Shown one piece after another: positions 10,312-17,116 of a DNA stretch of 44,364 nucleotides (positions are counted from its first letter, which is position 1; each line of letters opens with the position of its first letter). The notes beneath the pieces are model-generated. The model was not told where the DNA came from. It worked only from the letters and a program-made list of their open reading frames with translations, and did no database searches. Made by a program: the position numbers and the translations under genes. The stretch comes from JBKBRC01 sp046292345 (GTDB lineage Bacteria; Bacteroidota; Rhodothermia; Rhodothermales; Rubricoccaceae). The stretch is from the NCBI GenBank assembly GCA_046292345.1, contig JBKBRC010000023.1, positions 1-44,364 on the forward strand. The letters run 5' to 3'.

Positions 10312-10363
10312 GGCGCACGCAGCGGAGGGGGCACGGCCTCGAAGATATATCCTTCACGGGTAT

Positions 10364-10467
10364 GGATATGTCCTCCAGGGATATGTCCTCCGTTAGGGAT
10401 ATGTCCTCCGTTAGGGATATGTCCTCCGTTAGGGATATGTCCTCCGTTAGGGATATGTCCTCCGTCT
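10364..10467. repeat. Tandem array of an 18-bp AT-containing unit upstream of bactofilin
   Basis: Five 18-bp copies of GGGATATGTCCTCCGTTA (10378-10467, last copy altered at its end) are preceded by a partial copy at 10364-10377. A weaker relative, GATATATCCTTC, lies at 10344-10355. Read on the minus strand, each unit has GGAGG followed by ACATATCC. The array occupies the gap between the M23 peptidase stop and the bactofilin start and is clearly less GC-rich than its surroundings. Confidence 0.95.
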
Positions 10468-10528
10468 GGCGCGGCCGCGCACGAACGCATCCCGTGGCGC
10501 GCCCGCTCGCGCATGGCGCGGCACGTCG

Positions 10529-11434
10529 TCAGCGGACGATCAGGTACGCCTCGGGATCCTGCGCGAGCCCGTTCCGCCAGAGCTCGAAGTGGAGGTGCGG
10601 GCCCGACGAGATCTCGCCCGTGTCGCCGCTGAGCGCGAGCGTTTCCCGGTTGGCCACGCGGTCTCCGGTCCGCTTCAGCAACTGCTGGTTGTGGCGGTAG
10701 ACCGAGAGGTAGCCATCGGCGTGCTGCACGGCCAGGGTGTATCCGCCCGCATGCGTCCAGTCCGCAAACACCACGAAGCCCTCGCCGATGGCACGCACAG
10801 GCGTCCCGGTCCGCGCCGCGAAATCGACGCCAAAGTGACGATCGGCAGCGCTGAAGCCGCGCGAGCGCACGCCGTCGACGGGCGCGAGCGCGGGCAGGCG
10901 AAGGCCGGCAAGGTAGGCGGCGGCGGCACGCTGCGTAGCGGGGCTCCGCCCCCCGGTTGCCGGCAAGGCCGCGCCTTCCGAGAGCCCCTCGGCAGCCCCT
11001 CCCGACGCAGCCCCTCCCGACGCCTGGCCCGGCTCGCGCATGCCAGAAGGTTCCGGAAGCGTCAGCGCAGCCGGATCGAGCGCGGCCTCGCCGAGCGCGT
11101 CCACGTCGCCTGTGATGAGGGCCCGGAGCTGCGCGATCTGCTGATACTGCACGGCCATCGAGTCCTCGAGCGCCTCGGCGCGCAGCGCGTTCTCATGCGC
11201 GACAGCGCGAAGCTCCTCCACGCCCGGTCCGACGACGAAGCGGCGCAGCGGCGTCAGCACAGCCGCAGCCACGAGCACAGCCGCCAGCCCCACCGACACG
11301 ACGATGGCGAGGTAGGCCATCGATCCCGGGCGTACCTCGTACTGCCTCGGCGCACGCATCGCGTCCGGATCGAGCAGGATCACGGTGCGCGTGGCACCGG
11401 GGCGCGACAGGAGATCGCGGAGAAAGCCGATCAT
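10529..11434 (-). CDS. Membrane-anchored M23 family peptidoglycan peptidase
   Basis: 301 residues from the ATG at 11434. A short cytoplasmic N-terminus, one transmembrane helix (about 41-61), a coiled-coil stretch (72-105), a Gly/Ala-rich linker and then the LytM/M23 zinc peptidase domain (about 185-301). All zinc ligands are present: His200 and Asp204 (HFGVD) and His282 (HLHFE); His248 and His280 complete the catalytic set. It should therefore be an active endopeptidase cutting peptide cross-links in the periplasm, probably positioned by the adjacent bactofilin. The linker is partly made by a 15-bp duplication (10992-11021, ASGGA twice). Confidence 0.92.
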   Translation of the reverse strand: MIGFLRDLLSRPGATRTVILLDPDAMRAPRQYEVRPGSMAYLAIVVSVGLAAVLVAAAVLTPLRRFVVGPGVEELRAVAHENALRAEALEDSMAVQYQQIAQLRALITGDVDALGEAALDPAALTLPEPSGMREPGQASGGAASGGAAEGLSEGAALPATGGRSPATQRAAAAYLAGLRLPALAPVDGVRSRGFSAADRHFGVDFAARTGTPVRAIGEGFVVFADWTHAGGYTLAVQHADGYLSVYRHNQQLLKRTGDRVANRETLALSGDTGEISSGPHLHFELWRNGLAQDPEAYLIVR

Positions 11435-11745
11435 GACCGAGGCCGGGGCGGAGGAGATGCGTACCGGGGCAGAGGATGCGCAACGACGTCGGATGCGCAA
11501 CGACGGCGGATGCGTAACGACGTCGGCCAAGAATACACCCTGCCACGTGCGGCTTACGGGGATGCAGCTGCGGAGAAACGCCGCGCACCATGCCGCTTTC
11601 GCATTTTCTGCACACAGGGAGGGTCTAACTTCGCCGGCTGCAATGGAGCGACGCGCGCGCCGGCTGTTCCGGGCCCGCAAGCGCCCGCTGCGCCGCCGAG
11701 GCCAACCCGGCTCACCCCCCGCCCTCTTACAGCAACACTGCGCTC
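11435..11745. promoter_or_regulatory. Divergent leader region of the M23 gene and rpsT
   Basis: A 17-bp tandem repeat (GGATGCGCAACGACGTC and variants) is present three times at 11474-11524, just upstream of the minus-strand M23 gene. For rpsT, TAACTTCG at 11626-11633 resembles the Bacteroidota -7 element TAnnTTTG, with a T-rich TTTTCTG about 20 bp upstream (11604-11610). That would give a leader of roughly 105 nt, enough for S20 autoregulation, although I see no specific structure. Confidence 0.35.
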
Positions 11746-12006
11746 ATGCCCCAGCACAAGTCCGCGGCCAAGCGCGTCCGCCAGGCCGCCAAGCGTCGTC
11801 AATTTAACCGTTACCACAAGACACGCGTGCGCACGATGATCAAGGACCTGCAGGCCACGAACGAGCCTGAGGCCGCGCGCGCCAAGCTCGACGCCGTGAA
11901 GGCTCAGCTGGACCGGCTCGCCGGCCGCCGCGTGATGCACCCAAACACGGCGGCCAACACCAAGAGCCGTCTCGAGCAGTACGTGAACTCGCTCGGCGAA
12001 GCGTAG
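11746..12006 (+). CDS. rpsT: 30S ribosomal protein S20
   Basis: 86 residues, the standard S20 length. The N-terminus MPQHKSAAKRVRQAAKRRQF and the following NRYHKTRVRTMIKDL are typical of this basic three-helix protein that binds the bottom of 16S rRNA. The C-terminal NTAANTKSRLEQYVN matches the family signature. It is a monocistronic gene, divergent from the M23/bactofilin/atp cluster, with a small hairpin-T5 terminator 72 bp downstream. Confidence 0.97.
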   Translation: MPQHKSAAKRVRQAAKRRQFNRYHKTRVRTMIKDLQATNEPEAARAKLDAVKAQLDRLAGRRVMHPNTAANTKSRLEQYVNSLGEA

Positions 12007-12077
12007 CGCGTGCAGGGCGTACGTCCGGGCGCGTCGTGGTTTCCACCTGCGCCGTTCACGGCCGCCCGGTGCGCCGT

Positions 12078-12098
12078 GTGCCACGCCGGGCACTTTTT
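12078..12098 (+). terminator. Probable rho-independent terminator of rpsT
   Basis: GTGCC-ACGCCG-GGCAC stem-loop followed directly by TTTTT, 72 bp past the rpsT stop. The stem is only 5 bp but position and T-tract fit. Confidence 0.5.
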
Positions 12099-12567
12099 CG
12101 ATCCTTTGCGAACACGCCGTGCCAGTCGGCGTTCAGGTCGTCGCACCGAATCGGATCTGCCGTGAAGGTGTGCTCCCTCCGCTCTTTCACCTGTCTGCAG
12201 CACATACGTTCTACCCGCGTCGGCGGCGGATTTCCTGCGTGCAAGGCATCCCCGGAACTGACCGGCAGACGATGCGGTTAGGCCTGCACCTCTGCAACTA
12301 CCCGCTCGTCTCCGCCTTTACGCGCGCCTGCCAGAGCCAAGTTCTGTTGCCTACAATCCATCTGCCAGATGGAGAACATGTTGGCACCTTGAATCTTGCT
12401 TGCAAGTGAGCGCGGCGCTTCGCATACTCCGCCGTTGGATTCGGGCATCATCCGCTGACCTACCGGCCGTATCGCCTCCGGTTCAGTCTTTGCGTGTGGC
12501 TGCTGCGGCCTCCCGCTTTTCCCATCACCCCCCCTCCTCCATGCTCCAGAACCGAACGGAGAAGACC
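12099..12567 (+). promoter_or_regulatory. Long leader of the first OmpA/PKD gene
   Basis: No gene is visible in these ~470 bp, which are somewhat less GC-rich than the coding DNA. TACAAT at 12352-12357 could be a -10 element, but no good -35 precedes it. A 6-bp inverted repeat CCATCT-GCC-AGATGG (12358-12372) follows immediately and could be an operator. The length suggests a strong or regulated promoter for an abundant outer-membrane protein; this is inference. Confidence 0.3.
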
Positions 12568-14133
12568 ATGACTCAGCGTCTCCCCTCCCTCCTGCTCGGG
12601 TGCGCGATGCTCCTGCTCGTCGCCCAGACGGTGCAGGCGCAGGTCGTCCGACCGAGCAACACCGTCTACCTCCAACTCCGCGGTGGCGCTACGGCCTACG
12701 GCGGCGAACTTGACCGTACGGGCACCTTTGCGGACCCTCAGAACAACCGCGCCTCGAACGCGTGGCTTACCAGCGATCTCGGCTGGTACGCCGGCGCTGA
12801 GCTGGGCTACCAGTTCACGCCGTCGCTCGGTTTTGGTCTGGGCTTCCAGTACGGCAGCTTCACCAACCTCGACGGCCAGTACCCCAGCCCGTCCACGGGT
12901 GCCGTCGGTCAGATCAACGACTCAAAGATCCTCCCCACGGCGACGGCGGCCTTCCGCTATATGCCCTTCCCGACGGCCCGCCTCTCGCCCTACGCCAACC
13001 TCGGCGCGCAGCTGACCTTCGGCAGTGGCGACCGTCCGATGGGCTACGGCCCCTACCTCGGCCTTGGCCTCGACGCGCAGCTCTCCCCGCGCGTCTCGTT
13101 CTTCGTGGAGGCCAACGGCTCGTTCATCTTCCCCGACGACGCCGTTGACGGCGTGGACCCCGGCGCGGCGCTCGGCGCCGGCTCGACCGGGGACAACGCC
13201 GACTTCGACAACCTCGTCTACTACGGCGCTGGCCTTCGCTTCGCCTTCCGCGCGCCGTTCACGCGCGTCCAGATCGAGAGCCTCCAGTGCCCGGCGCAGC
13301 TGACGGTCGGCCAGAGCGGCTCGTTTATGGCGATGACGAACGCCAACGCCTCGCAGCCCGTCTCGGTGATGTGGAACTGGGGTGACGGCCGCACGGGCAT
13401 GGGCATGTCGGCCTCGCACGCCTACACGGCGCCCGGCACCTACACGGTCACGGCGACGGCCTCCAACCAGGCCAACACGGTCACCGACACCTGCGTCGTG
13501 ACGGTCGTAGAGCCGGTCGTGGCGCCCACGCTCAGCGCCTGCCGCGCGACGCCGGCGCAGGTCAACCCGGGCCAGGCGGTCGAGATCAACGCGACCGTGG
13601 CCGGCACGCAGCCGGTCCAGATCACGGTGGACTTCGGCGATGGCACGACGGCCAACAGCCTCCCGGCGCGTCACACCTACAACACGGCCGGCAACTACAC
13701 CGTCACGATCCGCGCCACCAACTCGGCCGGCACGAACTCCTGCACCATCCAGGTGCGCGTCGGCGACGCGTTCTGCGACCAGGTGACGGAGCTCAACACG
13801 GTGTTCTTCGGCTACAACGCGGCCACGCTCACGGCCGAGGCCCGCAGCCGCCTCGACGAGAACATCGAGGTGCTCCGCCGCTGCCCGGACCTCGGCGTGC
13901 GCATCGATGCCTACGCCGACGACCGTGAGGGCGACAAGGTGCGCCTCTCGCAGCGCCGCGCTGACGCCGTCCGCGCCTACTACATCGCCAACGGCATCGC
14001 CGAGAACCGCATCCTCGCGCAAGGCCTCGGGGAGAACCCGACCGCCAACTCGAAGGAGGATCCGGGTCCGGGCGACAGCCGCGCGCGCCTGGCGCGTTCG
14101 ATCCCGGTCCGCAACCTGACCACGTTCCGCTAA
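12568..14133 (+). CDS. OmpA-like outer-membrane protein with two PKD domains
   Basis: 521 residues from the ATG at 12568, which is preceded by GGAG at good spacing and gives a clean signal peptide (MTQRLPSLLLGCAMLLLVAQ, cleavage after AQA). An in-frame ATG at 12541 would add nine residues. Residues ~25-230 form an outer-membrane beta-barrel with alternating aromatic strands (YAGAELGYQFTPSLGFGLGF). Two PKD immunoglobulin-like domains follow, marked by WNWGDGRT and VDFGDGTT and by HxYxxxGxYTVT. The C-terminal ~110 residues are an OmpA peptidoglycan-binding domain (LSQRRADAVRAYYIANGI). It probably tethers the outer membrane to the wall. A strong terminator follows. Confidence 0.92.
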   Translation: MTQRLPSLLLGCAMLLLVAQTVQAQVVRPSNTVYLQLRGGATAYGGELDRTGTFADPQNNRASNAWLTSDLGWYAGAELGYQFTPSLGFGLGFQYGSFTNLDGQYPSPSTGAVGQINDSKILPTATAAFRYMPFPTARLSPYANLGAQLTFGSGDRPMGYGPYLGLGLDAQLSPRVSFFVEANGSFIFPDDAVDGVDPGAALGAGSTGDNADFDNLVYYGAGLRFAFRAPFTRVQIESLQCPAQLTVGQSGSFMAMTNANASQPVSVMWNWGDGRTGMGMSASHAYTAPGTYTVTATASNQANTVTDTCVVTVVEPVVAPTLSACRATPAQVNPGQAVEINATVAGTQPVQITVDFGDGTTANSLPARHTYNTAGNYTVTIRATNSAGTNSCTIQVRVGDAFCDQVTELNTVFFGYNAATLTAEARSRLDENIEVLRRCPDLGVRIDAYADDREGDKVRLSQRRADAVRAYYIANGIAENRILAQGLGENPTANSKEDPGPGDSRARLARSIPVRNLTTFR

Positions 14134-14179
14134 GCGGTCCCGTCCGGTAGCGGAGGCCTTCGGGTCTACCCGCCGCCCC

Positions 14180-14218
14180 AGGAGCGGCCTGCCACCCGGC
14201 AGGCCGCTCCTTTGTTTT
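14180..14218 (+). terminator. Strong rho-independent terminator after the first OmpA gene
   Basis: A perfect 14-bp stem AGGAGCGGCCTGCC with loop ACCC and the complementary arm, followed by TTGTTTT. It lies 47 bp past the stop codon. Confidence 0.93.
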
Positions 14219-14377
14219 CGCACCACTTAGCACCCCTCTCGGGAGCGTTGAAGAGCGCGTGCGGAGACTTAGGGCGTGCTCCTCCGAGCCGATATAGTAG
14301 CATGAGCGTGTCTGTTCTGACCTACCATTGCGCCTGCGCGCGTTGCGCGCCCACTTGTTGACGGTGGCCTTGCGACG

Positions 14378-15931
14378 ATGACCCCTCTCCCCGTCCGAGA
14401 CCGCTCGACGACCAGCCCCTACCCAACGGTTTTCGCTGTGACGACTCGCCCCCTGCTCTTGCTGAGCCTCATGCTCCTTCTCACCCCCCTGGCGTGGGGG
14501 CAGGGATATCTCGGAGGAGACCTCCGGCCTCGGCCCGACGACGGCATTCTCACCCCTCCGGGAGTCCGCGTGGGCCTCAGCGTGGGCGCAACGACCTACT
14601 TCGGTCCCAACATCCTGTACGGCCGGCTCGACGACCAGCGCGACGTGCGCGCGACGCGGCCGGGCGTCTCGGCGCATGTCTCGTTCCCGCTCGGCTCGGA
14701 GCGGCTCTACGGGCGCGCCCTCATGGGCCTGTTCAACCTCGGCGCAGACGTGCGCGCCGATGCGGGGCCAGGGCAGAACCCGTTCCTGACCAATCCCAAC
14801 CTGCTGCTCGAGGGCGACGTGCTCGTCAACCTGCTCTCGTACCGGCAGCACCGCCTCGTGCCGTACGCGTTCACGGGCGCCGGGGCGCTCGTCGCCGATC
14901 CTTTCGGCCGCGATGAGGTCGCTCGGTCGCTCGGCCGGGCCCGCGTGGCCTACTTCGTCCCGGCCGGCCTGGGGGTGGACTTCCGCCTCTCGCGCAGCGT
15001 CTCGGTCTTCGCCGAGGGCAGCTACCGCTTCGGGCTCAACAACGTGGGCGCGCTCTCCTCGGCCGCCACGGCGAACATCTTCGCTAGCGGACGGCTAGAC
15101 CCGTGCCAGGTAGACCCCAACTCGCCCGAGTGCCTCGAGAAGATCTGCGACGAGAACCCGAACGACCCGCGCTGCCCGGACGTGGACCCCGAGGACGAGG
15201 CGCGCTTCTCGCGGCGCTTCGGGCGCTCGTTCGTCTCGGGCGGGATCCAGATCGGCTTCGGCCGGACGCCGCGCCGCCCGGCACCCGTCGTCGTGCGCGA
15301 CGTGCTCCCCTCGTGCCGCGCCATCGACGCACGCGTCAACCCCGACGGCTCGGTCACCGTCGCCGGCCTCGTCAACTCCGACGCGACGCAGCCCGTCGTC
15401 CTCACCGTTGACTTCGGCGACGGCGCGACGGCGACGGCGCTGCCGGCCACGCACACCTACGCGCGCCCCGGCGCGTACACGGTCCGCGTGACAGCGCAGA
15501 ACGTGGCCGGCGTGGAGCGCTGCCTGATTCCGGTTACAATCGCTCCCGCACGGCGCATCTGCGACCTCGTCGAGCTCAACGCCGCCTCGTTCGACTTCGG
15601 CAGCGCCGCGCTCGACCCGCGTGCCCGTGTGCTGCTCGAGGAGAACGTGCAGCTGCTGCGCGAAAACCCCGAGTGCTGCCTGTTCATCGACGGCTCCACG
15701 GACTCGGCCGAGGACGGGCGCTTCGGCCCCGCGCTCGCCGGGCGCCGTGCGCAGGCCGTCTACGACTACTACCTCTCGCGAGGTGTGGCCGCCAGCCGGA
15801 TGCTGGTCCGCAACCGCGGCGTGGCGCAGCCTCCCTGCGACAAGGAAGATCCAGGGATCGGGTGCGCGCGCAGCCGCCGCGTCGAGTCGATTCCGGTAGA
15901 CTGCGAGCGCTTCCGCTTCCTGCTCGACTGA
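14378..15931 (+). CDS. Second OmpA-like protein with one PKD domain
   Basis: 517 residues from the ATG at 14378. A GTG at 14438 would give a more conventional signal peptide (VTTRPLLLLSLMLLLTPLAW, then GQ), so the true start may be there. The order is: beta-barrel (to about residue 230), a Cys/Asp/Pro-rich linker resembling thrombospondin type-3 repeats (CQVDPNSPECLEKICDENP), the end of the barrel (FVSGGIQIGFG), one PKD domain (VDFGDGAT, ATHTYARPGAYTV), and a C-terminal OmpA domain (LAGRRAQAVYDYYLSRGV). It is clearly a paralogue of the preceding gene with one PKD domain fewer. A hairpin terminator follows. A weak TATAGT at 14293-14298 may be its promoter. Confidence 0.9.
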   Translation: MTPLPVRDRSTTSPYPTVFAVTTRPLLLLSLMLLLTPLAWGQGYLGGDLRPRPDDGILTPPGVRVGLSVGATTYFGPNILYGRLDDQRDVRATRPGVSAHVSFPLGSERLYGRALMGLFNLGADVRADAGPGQNPFLTNPNLLLEGDVLVNLLSYRQHRLVPYAFTGAGALVADPFGRDEVARSLGRARVAYFVPAGLGVDFRLSRSVSVFAEGSYRFGLNNVGALSSAATANIFASGRLDPCQVDPNSPECLEKICDENPNDPRCPDVDPEDEARFSRRFGRSFVSGGIQIGFGRTPRRPAPVVVRDVLPSCRAIDARVNPDGSVTVAGLVNSDATQPVVLTVDFGDGATATALPATHTYARPGAYTVRVTAQNVAGVERCLIPVTIAPARRICDLVELNAASFDFGSAALDPRARVLLEENVQLLRENPECCLFIDGSTDSAEDGRFGPALAGRRAQAVYDYYLSRGVAASRMLVRNRGVAQPPCDKEDPGIGCARSRRVESIPVDCERFRFLLD

Positions 15932-15950
15932 GACGCCCTGACCTCCTCCG

Positions 15951-15989
15951 CGCGCAGCCCCGCCTCACCCGGCGGGGCCGCGCGCTTTT
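15951..15989 (+). terminator. Rho-independent terminator after the second OmpA gene
   Basis: A GC-rich hairpin (CGCGCAGCCCCGCC, loop TCACCC, GGCGGGGCCGCGCG) with one mismatch is followed by CTTTT, 20 bp past the stop codon. Confidence 0.85.
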
Positions 15990-16084
15990 CGTGCCCGATC
16001 TTGTGCTTTACCGAACGCGCCGCGCGTCGTCCCGTCTGTAACGATCTATCTGTAACCGATCCACCTGTACCCGCCGCCCAGCCC

Positions 16085-17116
16085 ATGCCCGGCTTCGACA
16101 CCGCTGCCCGCGAGCGCCTCACGGCCGACCTCAGGGCCGAGGCTCTGCGCCTTGGCTTCGAGGCGTGCGGCATCGCGCGTGCCGAGGCCCTCGACGACGA
16201 GGCCCGCCGCCTCGAGGCCTGGCTCCTCGACGGTCGCCACGCCTCGATGGCGTGGATGGAACGGCACTTCGAGAAGCGCATCGACCCGCGCCTGCTCGTG
16301 CCGGGCGCCGAGAGCGTCGTCTCGGTGCTGTGCAGCTACTTCCAGCCGGCGCGTACCCACGCGGCCGGTGCGGCACGCATCAGCCGCTACGCCTGGGGCG
16401 ACGACTACCATGATGTGCTCAAGGAGCGCCTCGCCGAACTCTTCGACTGGCTCGACCGACGCGTCGGGGGGGCGGGCGGGCGGGCGTTTGTGGACTCGGC
16501 GCCGGTCATGGACAAGGCGTGGGCTCGCCGCGCCGGCCTCGGCTGGATCGGCAAGAACAGCAACCTGCTCTCGCGTCAGCACGGCTCGTTCTTCTTCCTC
16601 GGCGAGCTCATCGTAGACGTCCCGCTCTCGCCCGACGCGCCCTTCTCGGCCGACCACTGCGGCTCCTGCACGCGCTGCATCGACGCCTGCCCCACCGACG
16701 CCATCTACCGGCCCTACGCCGTGGATGCGCGGCGGTGCATCTCGTACTGGACGATCGAGCATCGCGGAGACGACGTGCCCGAAGACCTCGCGCGCGACTT
16801 CGGTACGTGGACGTTCGGGTGCGACATCTGCCAAGACGTGTGCCCCTGGAACAAGTTTGCCACGCCCACCCGCGACGCACGCTTCCTCCCACGTCCGGGC
16901 CTGACGGACACCCCCCCGGAGGCCTGGGAGGAGATCGACCTGGAGGCGTTCCGCGAGCGCTTCCGGCGCAGCCCCGTCAAGCGCGCCAGGCTAGAGGGCT
17001 ACCTGCGCAACGTGCGTCTGGCCCGGCAGAACGCGCTCCGCGCGGCAAACTGCGCGGCAGACTGCGCGGCAGACCGCACGGTCTGCCAGGCCGACCTGGC
17101 GGCGCCCTCCGGCTAG
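16085..17116 (+). CDS. queG: Epoxyqueuosine reductase
   Basis: 343 residues from the ATG at 16085. QueG carries out the last step of queuosine synthesis, reducing epoxyqueuosine in tRNA to queuosine with cobalamin and two 4Fe-4S clusters. Cluster motifs are C192-C195-C198-C202 (CGSCTRCIDAC) and C218, C246, C249, C253 (GCDICQDVCPW). The cobalamin-binding region includes WIGKNSNLLSRQHGSFFFLG, and the candidate catalytic Asp is Asp137 in FVDSAPVMDKAWA. The C-terminus is odd: a 12-bp triplication (17041-17076) gives NCAADCAADRTVC, adding three cysteines in the last 25 residues. Its TAG overlaps the stop of the convergent kinase gene (CTAG, 17113-17116). Confidence 0.95.
   Translation: MPGFDTAARERLTADLRAEALRLGFEACGIARAEALDDEARRLEAWLLDGRHASMAWMERHFEKRIDPRLLVPGAESVVSVLCSYFQPARTHAAGAARISRYAWGDDYHDVLKERLAELFDWLDRRVGGAGGRAFVDSAPVMDKAWARRAGLGWIGKNSNLLSRQHGSFFFLGELIVDVPLSPDAPFSADHCGSCTRCIDACPTDAIYRPYAVDARRCISYWTIEHRGDDVPEDLARDFGTWTFGCDICQDVCPWNKFATPTRDARFLPRPGLTDTPPEAWEEIDLEAFRERFRRSPVKRARLEGYLRNVRLARQNALRAANCAADCAADRTVCQADLAAPSG
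17041..17076. repeat. In-gene tandem array, 3 copies of a 12-bp unit in queG
   Basis: Three near-identical copies of CGCGGCARACTG (last ends CCG) lie near the 3' end of queG. They encode Ala-Ala-Asn/Asp-Cys units and keep the reading frame. Confidence 0.8.

Noticed and set aside
10364..10467. CRISPR array
   Set aside because: Units follow one another with no unique spacers and no cas genes are nearby. The same holds for all other arrays in the window.
10161..10514. Small gene encoding repeated GGHIPN units
   Set aside because: It is just the 18-bp array and the bactofilin start read in another frame; no start signal or conserved flanks.
12375..12410. Sigma-54 promoter (TTGGCAC then TTGC) upstream of the first OmpA gene
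   Set aside because: The spacing between the GG and GC elements does not fit the required 10 bp.
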